Shown one piece after another: positions 1 to 9,484 of a DNA stretch of 64,000 nucleotides. Made by a program: the position numbers and the translations under genes. Position 1 is the first letter of the stretch; each line of letters opens with the position of its first letter. Source of the DNA: Mycobacterium sp. SVM_VP21 (GTDB lineage Bacteria > Actinomycetota > Actinomycetes > Mycobacteriales > Mycobacteriaceae). Under the pieces are notes generated by a model. The model was not told where the DNA came from and searched no databases. It saw nothing but the letters and a program-made list of their open reading frames with translations. The DNA is taken from contig CP101406.1 in the NCBI GenBank assembly GCA_024758765.1, positions 2,480,001 through 2,544,000 of the forward strand, written 5' to 3'.

Positions 1-198
1 CTGCTGCCGATCACCGACTTGGTCAACGCCCTGTTCACCACCTTGCCGGCCTACGACATCAGTCTGTTCGCGCAGGAGCTGGCCTCCGGTGACCTGTTCA
101 ATGCCGTCATGATGCCGATTGCCGCCGACATGGGGCTGGCCACCGCGGGCATCGGGATCGGAGCGCTGAGCGTGCTTTCGGCCTTGATGTCGCTGTAA
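1..198 (+). CDS. C-terminal fragment of a mycobacterial PE-PPE-like protein (5' end outside window)
   Basis: Frame 1 is open from the window edge to a TAA at 196-198, giving 65 residues. The piece starts LLPITDLVNALFTTLPAYDI, continues with FNAVMMPIAADMGL, and ends in a hydrophobic, Gly/Ala/Leu-rich tail. I have seen this style of tail in mycobacterial PE-PPE and related surface or secreted proteins, but the defining domains lie upstream of the window, so the family is a guess. It converges on the thioesterase gene, with 16 bp between the stops. Confidence 0.45.
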   Translation: MLPITDLVNALFTTLPAYDISLFAQELASGDLFNAVMMPIAADMGLATAGIGIGALSVLSALMSL

Positions 199-214
199 CG
201 GGTGGCCGTTGGCG

Positions 215-862
215 TCACTCGAGCCCGTCGCGGGCCCAGGACGGCGTAATGAAAACCCCCTCGGCCTCCACAGTGACCCCGTTGGCGTCCGAAATATGTC
301 CGCGAGCATAGGTTTTCACGCCTTCCCTGCGGTAGATCGAGGCTTCGGCATGCAACGGCCCCAGAGGTGTGCCGCGCAGGTACTTCACCGTGATCGTGCC
401 GGTGTAGCGCGGCTTGGTCAGGCCGTCGCTGGCCGCCTCACCGAGCACGTGGTCGAGGACCAGCGCGCTGACCCCGCCGTGGACCAGCGACGGCGGACCC
501 TCGTAGGCCGCTCCCAGGTGAAAGTCGCTCCAGCAGTGCCCGTTCTCCCCGTGCTGGATCACCAGCGGCGGGGCGATCGGGTTACGCAGGCCCACTACCG
601 CGTTGCCCCACGCCAGTGGTCGCCCATCGACGACGTAGCGCAGACCCGGTGAGTCGCTGAGGGTTCCGCCACGAAGCCGCTCGGTCAGCTCCTGCACCTG
701 GGCGGTCACCTCACGAGCCGTGGCATCGTCGGCCTGGGTGCGGATAGTGGCGTCGATCAGGTCGCGGACCGCCTGAGCCAGCGGACCGTAGCGCTCCAAC
801 AGCTGTCCGCTCTCGTCGGAGCTGATCGTCGGCACGTTCGAGCGAGCCCGGAAATCCACCAC
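215..862 (-). CDS. PaaI-type hotdog thioesterase family protein
   Basis: 215 residues. The second half has the hotdog-fold pattern of the PaaI/THEM4 group: LGAAYEGPPSLVHGGVSALV (HGG motif at about 130-132) followed by a helix and TGTITVKYLRGTPLGPLHAE. Family members hydrolyse acyl-CoA thioesters; the substrate cannot be read here. Start is GTG at 862 (or the next GTG at 859), with a strong AAGGAGGAC ribosome site straddling the glnE stop, so the gene is probably translated from the glnA2-glnE transcript; the gap to glnE is 12 bp. The N-terminal 80 residues resemble a helical extension seen in mycobacterial members. Confidence 0.85.
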   Translation of the reverse strand: MVDFRARSNVPTISSDESGQLLERYGPLAQAVRDLIDATIRTQADDATAREVTAQVQELTERLRGGTLSDSPGLRYVVDGRPLAWGNAVVGLRNPIAPPLVIQHGENGHCWSDFHLGAAYEGPPSLVHGGVSALVLDHVLGEAASDGLTKPRYTGTITVKYLRGTPLGPLHAEASIYRREGVKTYARGHISDANGVTVEAEGVFITPSWARDGLE

Positions 863-874
863 AGAGGTCCTCCT

Positions 875-3800
875 TCAGTCTCCGAATACCTTGCGCGCGA
901 CGACCTTCGCCCGCCGCGTCACCCGGAGGTAGTTGTCCAAGAACTCACCGCCGTCGCCGCCGGGCCAGCCGGCGGCGACCGCGACCGCGTTCAGCGCGCG
1001 GCCCGGCCCGGGCAGTTGGTCGGTGGGTTTGCCACGAACCAGCACCAGCGCGTTGCGCGCACGGGTGGCGATCAGCCAGGCCTGCCGGAGCCGGTCCACT
1101 TCGTCTTCTTCGAGCAGCCCGGCAGCGGCGATGGCGTCCAGGGTTTCCAGCGTAGAGGTGTTGTGCAGCGCCGGAACGCGGTGGGCGTGGCGCAACTGCA
1201 GCAGCTGCACGGTCCACTCGACGTCGGCCAGACCGCCGCGGCCCAGTTTGGTGTGTGTATTGGGGTCGGCCCCGCGCGGCAGTCGCTCGGCGTCGACACG
1301 CGCCTTGACCCGGCGAATCTCACGCACCGCGTCGGCAGATACCCCGCCGGGCGGATAGCGGGTGGCGTCGACCATCTGCAGGAAACGACGGCCCAGGTCC
1401 ACATCACCGGCGACGCAATGCGCCCGCAGCAGCGCCTGGATCTCCCAGGGTTGCGCCCACTGGTCGTAGTAGGCCGCGTAGGAGGCCAACGTGCGCACCG
1501 GCGGGCCACTACGGCCCTCGGGACGCAGATTGATGTCAACCTGCAGGGGCGGATCGACGCTGGCCGTGCCCAGCAGCGCCCGGACCTGCTCGGCGATCGA
1601 CGTGGCCCAGCGCACCGCGTCGGCGTCGCTCACCCCCGTCGCCTTCTCGTTGGCCTCGCACACGAACATGACGTCGGCGTCCGAGCCATAGCCCAGTTCG
1701 CGCCCGCCGAGTCGGCCCATGCCGATCACCGCGATCTTCGCCGGTGCTTGCTGCGCGTCGGTATCGGGCGAGCCGGGCAGATTGACCCGGACGATCGCGT
1801 CCAGGGCGGCCTGCAACACCGCGACCCACACCGCGGTCAGTGCCCGGCAGACCTCGGTGACGTCGAGCATGCCCAGCAGGTCCGCCGAGGCGATGCGGGC
1901 CAATTCGTGGCGCCGCAGGCTGCGGGCCGAGGCGATCGCGCGCACCGGGTCGGGGTAGCGGCCCGCCGATGCGATCAGCGCCCGCGACACCGCGTCAGAA
2001 TCGGTGTCGAGCAGCTTGGGGCCGGCCGGTCCATCGCCATATGCCTGGATGACGTCGGGTGAGCGCATCAACAGTTCCGGGATGTAGGCCGAGGTGCCCA
2101 GCACCCGCATCAGCCGCTTGGCCACGGCACTGCTGTCCCGCAACGTGCTCAGATACCAGCGCTGCTGAGCCATCGCCTCGCTCAGCCGCCGGTAGGCCAG
2201 CAGCCCCGCGTCGGGATTGGGCGTGTCCGACAGCCAATACAGCAGGGTGGGCAGCAGCACCGCCTGCACCCGGCCCCGGCGACCGCTCTGGTTGGTCAGC
2301 GCACCCAGGTGGGTCAGAGCGTTGTGCGGCGCCTCGTATCCGAGTGCCGCCAGCTGTCGTTCCGCGGCACCGGGAGTCAGTCCCCCGACCAGCTCCAGTC
2401 CCGCCGGGCCGACGGCCTCCAGCAGCGGTTGGTAGAAGAGCTTGGCGTGCAGCCGCGACACCCGCCGGTTCTGCGCCTTGAGCTCTTCGCGAAGGACGCC
2501 CAGGGCGTCGTGACGGCCGTCCGGGCGGACATGCGCGGAGCGCGCCAGCCAGCGCAGTGCCTCGTCGTCATCGGGCGGCGGGAGCATGTGGGTGCGCTTG
2601 AGCCGCTGCAGCTGTAGCCGGTGTTCCAGGAGTCGCAGGAACTCGTAGGAGGCGGTCAGATCGGCCGAATCTTCCCGGCCGATGTAGCCGCCGGCACCCA
2701 AGGCCGCCAGCGCATCGACCGTGGATGCCACATGCAATGACTCATCACTGCGGCCATGCACCAGCTGCAGCAGCTGCACGGCGAACTCCACGTCGCGCAG
2801 TCCCCCGGAGCCCAGCTTGATCTCGCGAGTCCGGATCTCGGCGGGTACCAGCTGCGCCACCCGGCGACGCATCGCCTGCACGTCGGCGACGAAATCCTCA
2901 CGCTCGCAGGCGGTCCAGACCATCGGCAGCAGTGCCTCGATGTAGGCCCGGCCCAATTCGGCGTCGCCGACGGCCGCGCGCGCCTTGAGCAGCGCTTGGA
3001 ACTCCCAGGTCTTGGCCCACCGTTGGTAGTAGGCGATGTGTGATTCCAGGGTTCGCACCAGCGCGCCGTGCCGGCCCTCGGGCCGCAGCCCGGCGTCCAC
3101 TTCGAAGAAGGCCTCGCCGGCCACCCGCATCAGCTCACCGGCGACTCGGCTGCTCGCCGCGTCGGCTTCCTCGGCGACGAAGATGACGTCGACGTCGCTG
3201 ACGTAATTCAGTTCCCGCGCACCGCATTTGCCCATGGCGATCACGGCAATCCGCGGCACGTCGGCCCCGGCGTCGGGGCCGCAGACCTGCAGTTCGGCCA
3301 CCCGTAGCGCGGCCGCCAGCGCGGCGTCGGCCAGGTCGGCCAGATGCTCGCCGACCGCCACGAAGGGTAGGGCTGGCAGCTGTTCGACGGTGGGCGCCAG
3401 GTCTATCGACGCCAACACCAGCATCCGGTCGCGGTACAACGCTCGCAGCCGATCGATGTAGGCGCCATCGGTGGTGGCGGCAACGCAGTCGGTGAACATC
3501 GCGCGCAGCTCAGCCGCTGACGGCAGCGTGATCGAGTAGTCGTCGGAGTCGACCGGACTGGCCAACAACTTCCAGGTTTCCGGATGGGTGATCAGGTGAT
3601 CCCCCAGCGTCAGTGACGATCCCAGCACCGCAAACAGACGCCCGCGCAGTCCCCGATCGGCCATGAGCGCTGCGCTCAGCTCGGCCCAGTCGATGCCCGG
3701 CGCCTCGGACAACCGGATCAGGGTGCGCAGCGCGAGGTCGGCGTCGGGAGCGCGCGACAGCGCCCAGAGCACGTCGACGTGCGGTTGGGTATACGCGCTG

Positions 3801-3901
3801 TACCAGCCCAGCGCGGTCAGGTCTGCTGCGGCGTACCGGTCGACCAGACCCAGGCGCCCGACGCTGGGCAGCTTGCGGCGCTGAGCTCCGGGATAGGCCA
3901 T
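875..3901 (-). CDS. glnE: Bifunctional glutamine synthetase adenylyltransferase/deadenylase
   Basis: 1008 residues. GlnE adds AMP to, and removes it from, glutamine synthetase in response to nitrogen status. Two homologous nucleotidyltransferase domains are visible: an N-terminal one with [19 protein letters not shown] at about 224-242 and a C-terminal one with [20 protein letters not shown] at about 725-744. Each is followed by an arginine-rich RPEGRHG or RPEGRSG segment and by a helical LGxGGLRDVE or [10 protein letters not shown] motif. In the family the N-terminal half deadenylylates and the C-terminal half adenylylates. Start ATG 3901 lies 15 bp after the glnA2 stop, so glnA2-glnE is one unit, as in M. 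tuberculosis (Rv2222c-Rv2221c). Confidence 0.97.
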   Translation of the reverse strand: MAYPGAQRRKLPSVGRLGLVDRYAAADLTALGWYSAYTQPHVDVLWALSRAPDADLALRTLIRLSEAPGIDWAELSAALMADRGLRGRLFAVLGSSLTLGDHLITHPETWKLLASPVDSDDYSITLPSAAELRAMFTDCVAATTDGAYIDRLRALYRDRMLVLASIDLAPTVEQLPALPFVAVGEHLADLADAALAAALRVAELQVCGPDAGADVPRIAVIAMGKCGARELNYVSDVDVIFVAEEADAASSRVAGELMRVAGEAFFEVDAGLRPEGRHGALVRTLESHIAYYQRWAKTWEFQALLKARAAVGDAELGRAYIEALLPMVWTACEREDFVADVQAMRRRVAQLVPAEIRTREIKLGSGGLRDVEFAVQLLQLVHGRSDESLHVASTVDALAALGAGGYIGREDSADLTASYEFLRLLEHRLQLQRLKRTHMLPPPDDDEALRWLARSAHVRPDGRHDALGVLREELKAQNRRVSRLHAKLFYQPLLEAVGPAGLELVGGLTPGAAERQLAALGYEAPHNALTHLGALTNQSGRRGRVQAVLLPTLLYWLSDTPNPDAGLLAYRRLSEAMAQQRWYLSTLRDSSAVAKRLMRVLGTSAYIPELLMRSPDVIQAYGDGPAGPKLLDTDSDAVSRALIASAGRYPDPVRAIASARSLRRHELARIASADLLGMLDVTEVCRALTAVWVAVLQAALDAIVRVNLPGSPDTDAQQAPAKIAVIGMGRLGGRELGYGSDADVMFVCEANEKATGVSDADAVRWATSIAEQVRALLGTASVDPPLQVDINLRPEGRSGPPVRTLASYAAYYDQWAQPWEIQALLRAHCVAGDVDLGRRFLQMVDATRYPPGGVSADAVREIRRVKARVDAERLPRGADPNTHTKLGRGGLADVEWTVQLLQLRHAHRVPALHNTSTLETLDAIAAAGLLEEDEVDRLRQAWLIATRARNALVLVRGKPTDQLPGPGRALNAVAVAAGWPGGDGGEFLDNYLRVTRRAKVVARKVFGD

Positions 3902-3916
3902 GAGGCGTCGGAGGCC

Positions 3917-5257
3917 CTACAGCGACAGGTAGTTCTGCAGCTCGTAGGGGGTCACGTGGCTGCGGTAGTTCGCCCACTCCTGACGCTTGTTACGCAGGAA
4001 GAAATCGAAGACCTGCTCCCCCAACGCTTCCGCGACCAGCTCGGAGTTCTCCATCTCGCTGAGCGCACGCTCCAGGGTGCCGGGCAGTTCCTTGTAGCCC
4101 ATTGCCCGGCGTTCCTCGGGAGTCAATGCCCAGACGTTGTCCTCGGCCTCCGGGCCGAGTTCGTAACCCTGCTCCACCCCGCGCAGACCGGCGGCCAATA
4201 GCACCGCGAAGGCCAGGTAGGGGTTGCATGCCGAGTCCGGGCTACGCACCTCGATACGCCGCGACGACGTCTTGTGCGGGCTGTACATCGGCACCCGCAC
4301 CAGCGCCGAGCGGTTGGAGGCGCCCCAGGAAGCCGCGGTAGGTGCTTCCCCACCGTGGATCAGCCGCTTGTAGGAGTTCACCCACTGGTTGGTGACGGCG
4401 CTGATCTCGTTGGCGTGCTCGAGAATCCCCGCGATGAACGACTTGGCGGTGACGGACAGCTGCAGCGGGTCGTCCGGGCTGTGGAAGGCGTTGACTTCGC
4501 CCTCGAACAGGCTCATGTGGGTGTGCATGGCCGAACCGGCGTGCTCGCGGAACGGCTTGGGCATGAACGACGCCCGCACACCCTCCTTGAGCGCGATCTC
4601 TTTGATCAGGTAGCGGAACGTCATCACGTTGTCGGCCATCGACAGCGCGTCGGCGTAGCGCAGGTCGATCTCCTGCTGGCCCGGAGCGTTCTCATGGTGG
4701 CTGTACTCCACCGAGATGCCCATCGACTCCAGCGCGTCGATCGCGTGCCGGCGGAAATTGGCGGCCGAACCATGGATCGACTGGTCGAAGTAGCCGGCGT
4801 CATCGGCCGGAACCGGGGTGCTCCCGTCGTAGGGACCGGGCTCCAGCAGGAAGAACTCGATCTCGGGGTGCACATAGCAGGCGAAACCCAGTTCCCCGGC
4901 CTTGGCCAGCTGCCGACGCAACACATGGCGCGACGACGCCCAAGCCGGCGAACCGTCCGGCATGGTGATGTCGCAGAACATCCGCGCCGAGTACTGCCGG
5001 CCGGCGTCGGAGACCCACGGCAGCAGCTGGAATGTCGACGGATCCGGGTGAGCGACCATGTCGGATTCGAAGACCCGGGCGAAACCCTCGATCGCCGAGC
5101 CGTCGAAGCCCACGCCTTCGTCGAAGGCGCCCTCAAGTTCCGCCGGGGCGATCGCGACTGATTTCAGATAACCGAGTACATCGGTGAACCAAAGCCGGAC
5201 GAAACGGATGTCGCGTTCCTCCAGCGTGCGGAGCACAAACTCCTTCTGACGGTCCAT
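3917..5257 (-). CDS. glnA2: Type I glutamine synthetase, GlnA2 type
   Basis: 446 residues. Glutamine synthetase fold: N-terminal beta-grasp (FVRLWFTDVLGYLKSV, DEGVGFDGSAIEGF) and the catalytic domain with HPEIEFFLLEPGPYD, NAPGQQEIDLRYADAL, the ATP site KPFREHAGSAMHTHMSLFEG and the NRSALVRVPMYSP loop. The ATG at 5257 gives MDRQKEFVLRTLEERDIRF, the N-terminus I remember for mycobacterial GlnA2; an in-frame extension to 5284 would overlap the end of hip1. Mycobacterial GlnA2 is not the dominant glutamine synthetase; in other actinomycetes such paralogs make gamma-glutamyl amides, so its reaction is not certain. The C-terminus lacks a clear adenylylation-site NLYDLP motif. Confidence 0.96.
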   Translation of the reverse strand: MDRQKEFVLRTLEERDIRFVRLWFTDVLGYLKSVAIAPAELEGAFDEGVGFDGSAIEGFARVFESDMVAHPDPSTFQLLPWVSDAGRQYSARMFCDITMPDGSPAWASSRHVLRRQLAKAGELGFACYVHPEIEFFLLEPGPYDGSTPVPADDAGYFDQSIHGSAANFRRHAIDALESMGISVEYSHHENAPGQQEIDLRYADALSMADNVMTFRYLIKEIALKEGVRASFMPKPFREHAGSAMHTHMSLFEGEVNAFHSPDDPLQLSVTAKSFIAGILEHANEISAVTNQWVNSYKRLIHGGEAPTAASWGASNRSALVRVPMYSPHKTSSRRIEVRSPDSACNPYLAFAVLLAAGLRGVEQGYELGPEAEDNVWALTPEERRAMGYKELPGTLERALSEMENSELVAEALGEQVFDFFLRNKRQEWANYRSHVTPYELQNYLSL

Positions 5258-5277
5258 ACCGCGAAGCGTATCAGCGC

Positions 5278-6819
5278 TCAGCACTTAGCATCGGTTGGCG
5301 GCAACGTGCCGTCGACCAGGTATCGCGTGGCGAATCGGTCCACGCATTCGTTGCCCTGGAATACCACGGTGTGCTGGGTTCCGTTGAACGTCAGCAGGCC
5401 CCCGCCCAGCTGCTTAGCCAAGTCCACACCGGCCTGGTATGGGGTGGCCGGGTCGCGAGTCGTGGAGACCACCATCGTCGGCGGCAGATCCGGCACCGAG
5501 ATGGCGTGCGGCTCAGTCGTCGGCGGTACCGGCCAGAAGGCACATGTGCCCAGCGGCGCGTCGCCGGTGAACTTTCCGTAGCTCATGAAGGGCGCCACCT
5601 CGCGCGAACGCCGGTCTTCCTCGATCACCTTGGCGCGGTCGGTGACGGGCGGCTGGTCGACGCAGTTGACCGCGACCCGGGCATCGGTGGCGTTTGTGTA
5701 GTGGCCGTTGGCGTCCCGGCGCATGTAGAGGTCGGCCAGGCTCAGCATGATGTCGCCGCGACCGCCGGCCAGATCGGACAGGCCGTCGTTGAGGTGCGTC
5801 CAGAACGTCGGCGAGTACAGGGCCATGATGGTGCCGACGATCGCATCGCTGTAGCTCAGCCCGCGCGGGTCCTTGGTCTTGGCGGGCTTGTCCACCAGCG
5901 GGTCGACCAGGCTGTGATAGACGTCGACGGCCTTGGCCGGATCGGTGCCCAGCGGGCATTCGGCTTCTTTGGCGCAGTCGGCCGCGAAGTCGTCGAACGC
6001 GCCCTGGAATGCCTGCGCCTGCCGCAGGTCCTCTTCGATCGGGTCCGCGTTGGGGTCCACCGCGCCGTCCAGGATCATCGCGCGCACGTTCTGCGGGTAG
6101 GCCTCGGCGTAGGCCGCGCCGATCCGGGTGCCGTAGGAATAGCCGAGATAGGTCAGCTTGTCGTCGCCCAACCCGGCGCGGATCGCGTCGAGGTCGCGGG
6201 CGACGTTGACGGTGCCGACGTTGGCCAGGAATTCCTTGCCGGTCTTCTCCAGGCAGCGTTCGACGTATTCCTTGGTCTCGCTCTCGATGCGCGCCACGCC
6301 CTCGGGGCTGTAGTCGACCTGGTTCAGGGCCCGCAGCCGGTCGTTCTCCTTGTCGGAGTTGCACCAGACCGCCGGCCGTGACGACGCCACTCCCCGCGGG
6401 TCGAACCCGACCAGATCGAACTGCTCACGGACCTGACGCGGCAGCGAGCTGACCAGGCCAACCGCGGTTTCGATTCCCGACTCCCCCGGCCCGCCCGGGT
6501 TGATCACCAACGAGCCGATCTTGTCCTTGGTGGCAGGGAATCGGATCATGGCCAGCCGGGCGACGGCGCCCTGCGGCTTGGAGTAGTCCACCGGAACTCC
6601 GATGAAGCCGCACTGGGCGTCGGCGGGCACCTTGATGTTGGTGTCGGCGGTGAACCGGCACTTGTCCCATTGGACCGGTTGGCCGACCCGCGGGACGGCC
6701 AGCACCGCGTGGCCCGGCGTCATTCGGGTGCAGCTGCCGACGGTGAATGCCACCACCGCAATAGCGAGGCAGGTCAGGGCGGTGCGCGTCATCCTGTCGC
6801 GGCGCGTCGGCGAGCTCAT
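5278..6819 (-). CDS. hip1: Hip1/CaeA-type lipoprotein serine peptidase (alpha/beta hydrolase)
   Basis: 513 residues from ATG 6819. The N-terminus is a lipoprotein signal (ALTCLAIAVVAFTVGSC, lipobox VGSC). The body is a tripeptidyl-aminopeptidase-like alpha/beta hydrolase: oxyanion segment LVINPGGPGESG, nucleophile elbow GYSYGTRIG, late Asp in TTRDPATPY and His in NGTQHTVVF. It closely resembles M. tuberculosis Rv2224c (Hip1), a cell-envelope protease that cleaves GroEL2 and alters host responses. M. tuberculosis carries two tandem paralogs (Rv2223c and Rv2224c); only one is here. The gene sits 20 bp upstream of glnA2 on the same strand. A second in-frame ATG at 6792 would also keep the lipobox. 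Confidence 0.93.
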   Translation of the reverse strand: MSSPTRRDRMTRTALTCLAIAVVAFTVGSCTRMTPGHAVLAVPRVGQPVQWDKCRFTADTNIKVPADAQCGFIGVPVDYSKPQGAVARLAMIRFPATKDKIGSLVINPGGPGESGIETAVGLVSSLPRQVREQFDLVGFDPRGVASSRPAVWCNSDKENDRLRALNQVDYSPEGVARIESETKEYVERCLEKTGKEFLANVGTVNVARDLDAIRAGLGDDKLTYLGYSYGTRIGAAYAEAYPQNVRAMILDGAVDPNADPIEEDLRQAQAFQGAFDDFAADCAKEAECPLGTDPAKAVDVYHSLVDPLVDKPAKTKDPRGLSYSDAIVGTIMALYSPTFWTHLNDGLSDLAGGRGDIMLSLADLYMRRDANGHYTNATDARVAVNCVDQPPVTDRAKVIEEDRRSREVAPFMSYGKFTGDAPLGTCAFWPVPPTTEPHAISVPDLPPTMVVSTTRDPATPYQAGVDLAKQLGGGLLTFNGTQHTVVFQGNECVDRFATRYLVDGTLPPTDAKC

Positions 6820-7012
6820 GACACCACATGCTGCCATGCACGCCCGTGCAAGCCCGGCCACCTGCTGCGCTGTGCGCGTGGCGGTGTGAGGAAATCCACT
6901 GCGCCCGGAGGTTCAGCTGCACCGCGTCAGGTGGCACACTGGGCATGTCAGACGACCCGGGGACCCGAGTTACGGGCTTCGAGGATCGACCCGACCAATT
7001 CGAGGGACAACG

Positions 7013-7864
7013 ATGTCTGAGCACGTTTATGGCGCTTCGCCTGTTTCCAGCCCTGGCCCCGCCCGCATTGCACCGCAGACCCGCGTCCATCATCTGCTGC
7101 AGATGAAGAACGAGGGCCGCAAATGGGGCATGCTCACGGTTTACGACTACTCCTCGGCCCGTATTTTCGATGACGCCGGCATCCCGGTGCTGCTGGTCGG
7201 CGACTCGGCGGCCAACGTGGTCTATGGCTACGACACCACCGTCGCCATCACCATCGACGAACTGCTCCCGCTGGTCCGTGCGGTGGTTCGTGGCGCACCG
7301 CATGCGCTGGTGGTTGCGGATCTGCCGTTCGGCTCCTATGAAGGCGGGCCGGCGGCGGCGCTGGCCACCGCCACCCGGTTCATGAAGGAGGGCGGCGCGC
7401 ACGCGGTCAAGCTGGAAGGCGGCGAGCGGGTGGCCGATCAGATCGCCACGCTGACCGCGGCCGGCATCCCGGTGATGGCGCACATCGGGTTCACCCCGCA
7501 GAGCGTCAACACCCTCGGTGGCTACCGGGTGCAGGGGCGCGGTGACGCCGCCGAGCAGACCATCCACGACGCGATCGCGGTGGCCGAAGCGGGTGCGTTC
7601 GCGGTGGTGATGGAGATGGTGCCCGCCGAGCTGGCCACCCAGATCACCGGAAAGCTGACCATTCCCACCGTCGGGATCGGCGCCGGACCCAACTGCGACG
7701 CCCAGGTTCTGGTGTGGCAGGACATGGCCGGAATGACCACCGGCAAGACCGCCCGCTTCGTCAAGCGCTTCGGGGACGTGGGTGGCGAGTTGCGCCGTGC
7801 CGCAGAGCAGTACGCGTCAGAGGTAGCCGCGGGCACTTTCCCGGCCGAGGAGCACTGCTTCTAG
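7013..7864 (+). CDS. panB: 3-methyl-2-oxobutanoate hydroxymethyltransferase
   Basis: 283 residues. First committed step of pantothenate (vitamin B5, hence CoA) synthesis: ketopantoate from 2-oxoisovalerate and 5,10-methylene-THF. Family hallmarks: [17 protein letters not shown], metal-binding Asp in [34 protein letters not shown] and [19 protein letters not shown]. Start ATG 7013 follows GAGGGACAAC. Divergent from hip1 as in M. tuberculosis (Rv2225). A copy of a dispersed inverted-end repeat begins 12 bp after the stop. Confidence 0.98.
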   Translation: MSEHVYGASPVSSPGPARIAPQTRVHHLLQMKNEGRKWGMLTVYDYSSARIFDDAGIPVLLVGDSAANVVYGYDTTVAITIDELLPLVRAVVRGAPHALVVADLPFGSYEGGPAAALATATRFMKEGGAHAVKLEGGERVADQIATLTAAGIPVMAHIGFTPQSVNTLGGYRVQGRGDAAEQTIHDAIAVAEAGAFAVVMEMVPAELATQITGKLTIPTVGIGAGPNCDAQVLVWQDMAGMTTGKTARFVKRFGDVGGELRRAAEQYASEVAAGTFPAEEHCF

Positions 7865-7876
7865 AACGCCATGTTC

Positions 7877-7928
7877 ATGCGGCGGTTCCAGCGTCGCCTC
7901 GCCTCCGGCGAGCCTCGCTAAACCGCCG
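7877..7928 (+). repeat. Dispersed ~51-bp element, copy 1 (inverted ends CGGCGGTT/AACCGCCG)
   Basis: A 52-bp block from ATGCGGCGGTTCCAGCG to CTAAACCGCCG. The ends are inverted repeats (CGGCGGTT and AACCGCCG). The interior, CGCCTCGCCTCCGGCGAGCC, recurs with few changes at 27333-27382 and 47450-47501. This copy lies between panB and the CYTH-CHAD gene. It could act as a hairpin at the panB 3' end; a non-autonomous mobile or MIRU-class element is an inference. Confidence 0.75.
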
Positions 7929-7963
7929 TGTCCGGGCGGTCCGGATGTGACAGGCTGGATGCC

Positions 7964-9370
7964 GTGTCTGCAACCAACCCGAGCACCTCTCGGTTTCGCG
8001 AGGTGGAACGCAAGTTCGACGTTGACGCAGAGGCGATCTCGCCGTCCTTCGACGGTATCGCCGGGGTCGCCCACGTCGAGCAGGTGCCGGCACAGGACCT
8101 TGCGGCCGTCTACTTCGATACACCCGCGCACGACCTGGCGGCCCGGCGAGTCACGTTGCGCCGGCGCACCGGCGGTCCCGACGCCGGCTGGCACCTGAAG
8201 CTTCCTGCCGGCCTCGATACCCGCACCGAGGTGCGCACACCCCTGGGCCCGGAGGTTCCGGACGAACTGCTCGATGTGGTGAGGGCGATCGTCAGGGATC
8301 GGCCGCTGGCGCCCGTGGCACAAATCCGTACCGCCCGCCGCGTGGTGGTGCTGCGAGACGATCACGGTGAGGTGCTGGCCGAGTTCTGCGACGACCAGGT
8401 CACCGCGTCGGCCGACGGTGACGCCGAACAGCACTGGAGGGAATGGGAACTGGAACTGGGCAGCGGGGACCTTGAGCTGCTGGACCGACTGAGCAACCGG
8501 CTGCTCGACACCGGCGCCGGGCCGGCCGGCTACGGCTCCAAACTGGCCCGGGTGCTCGGTGCGCCGGCGGCGCCCGCGCACCCGACCGATCGCCTGCATC
8601 GGGCGCTGGCCGAGCAGATCGACCAACTGCTGGTCGCCGATCGCGCGGTGCGCGCCGACGCCGATGACGCGGTTCATCAAATGCGGGTGACGATCCGGCG
8701 GATCCGCAGCCTGTTGCAGGGCGAGGAGACGGCCCACGCCCCGCTGCTCGACGAACTGCAGGAATTGGGCGCCGTCCTGGGTGTCGCCCGCGACGCCGAG
8801 GTCCTGGCCCAGCGCTATCAGCAGGCGCTCGATGAACTGACACCAGAGCTGGTCCGCGGGCCGGTGAGCGAACGGCTGGTCGACGGTTCGCTGCGCCGCT
8901 ATGAGACGGGGCGGCGGCGCAGCCTGGCCGCGATGCGCTCCCCGCGGTACTTCCGGCTGCTCGACGGGCTCGACGATCTGGTCAGCGCTCCGGCCGCCGA
9001 ACGGTACGCCACCGTGGACATCGCCTACCGGCGGCTGCGCAAGGCCGTGAAGGCCGCCAAGACGGCCGCCGACCGCGACGCAGCACTGCACCGGATCCGC
9101 AAGGCCGCCAAGCGACTGCGCTACGCGGCCGCAGCAGCGAACAAGAAGAAGATCGCCAAGCGAGCGAAGACCATTCAGACCCTGCTCGGCGACCACCAGG
9201 ACAGCGTGGTCAGCCGGAAACATCTGCTGCAGCAGGCCGACGCGGCGGCGGCCGCCGGCGAGGACACCTTCACCTACGGGCTGCTCTATGCCCGCGAAGT
9301 CGACCTCGCCGCGCGGAGCCGGGCGGCGTTGCGGCCCGCGCTGCGCAAGCTTGAGCGGGTGGTTCGGTAA
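7964..9370 (+). CDS. CYTH and CHAD domain protein (Rv2226-like)
   Basis: 468 residues. N-terminal CYTH (triphosphate tunnel) domain: FREVERKFDV at about residues 10-19 gives the ExExK-type signature, followed by VYFDTPAHDLAARRVTLRRR and GWHLKLPAG. C-terminal CHAD domain with conserved His-Arg helices: DAVHQMRVTIRRIRSLL, LGVARDAEVLAQRY, LHRIRKAAKRLRYAAAA and LLGDHQDSVVSR. CYTH enzymes act on triphosphates or polyphosphate and CHAD binds polyphosphate, so a polyphosphate-related role is likely. GTG 7964 is chosen because MSATNPSTSRFREVERKF starts close to the domain; GTG 7928 is possible but falls inside the repeat element. Confidence 0.92.
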   Translation: MSATNPSTSRFREVERKFDVDAEAISPSFDGIAGVAHVEQVPAQDLAAVYFDTPAHDLAARRVTLRRRTGGPDAGWHLKLPAGLDTRTEVRTPLGPEVPDELLDVVRAIVRDRPLAPVAQIRTARRVVVLRDDHGEVLAEFCDDQVTASADGDAEQHWREWELELGSGDLELLDRLSNRLLDTGAGPAGYGSKLARVLGAPAAPAHPTDRLHRALAEQIDQLLVADRAVRADADDAVHQMRVTIRRIRSLLQGEETAHAPLLDELQELGAVLGVARDAEVLAQRYQQALDELTPELVRGPVSERLVDGSLRRYETGRRRSLAAMRSPRYFRLLDGLDDLVSAPAAERYATVDIAYRRLRKAVKAAKTAADRDAALHRIRKAAKRLRYAAAAANKKKIAKRAKTIQTLLGDHQDSVVSRKHLLQQADAAAAAGEDTFTYGLLYAREVDLAARSRAALRPALRKLERVVR

Positions 9371-9484
9371 GGCTCGCTACAACCACGGCTGGCGCGGCGC
9401 CACGGCCAACAATTCCGAGCCGTGGTAAGGCTCCACAACGCACACAATTGGGAAACAGCACTTCGATCGGATGTCGTGTTGCTC

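Noticed and set aside
1016..2062. Long open frames antisense to glnE, glnA2, aceE, accD6 and tex
   Set aside because: High GC at third positions opens the opposite frames; the translations are Arg/Gly/His-rich with no family motif, while the sense frames are clear known proteins.
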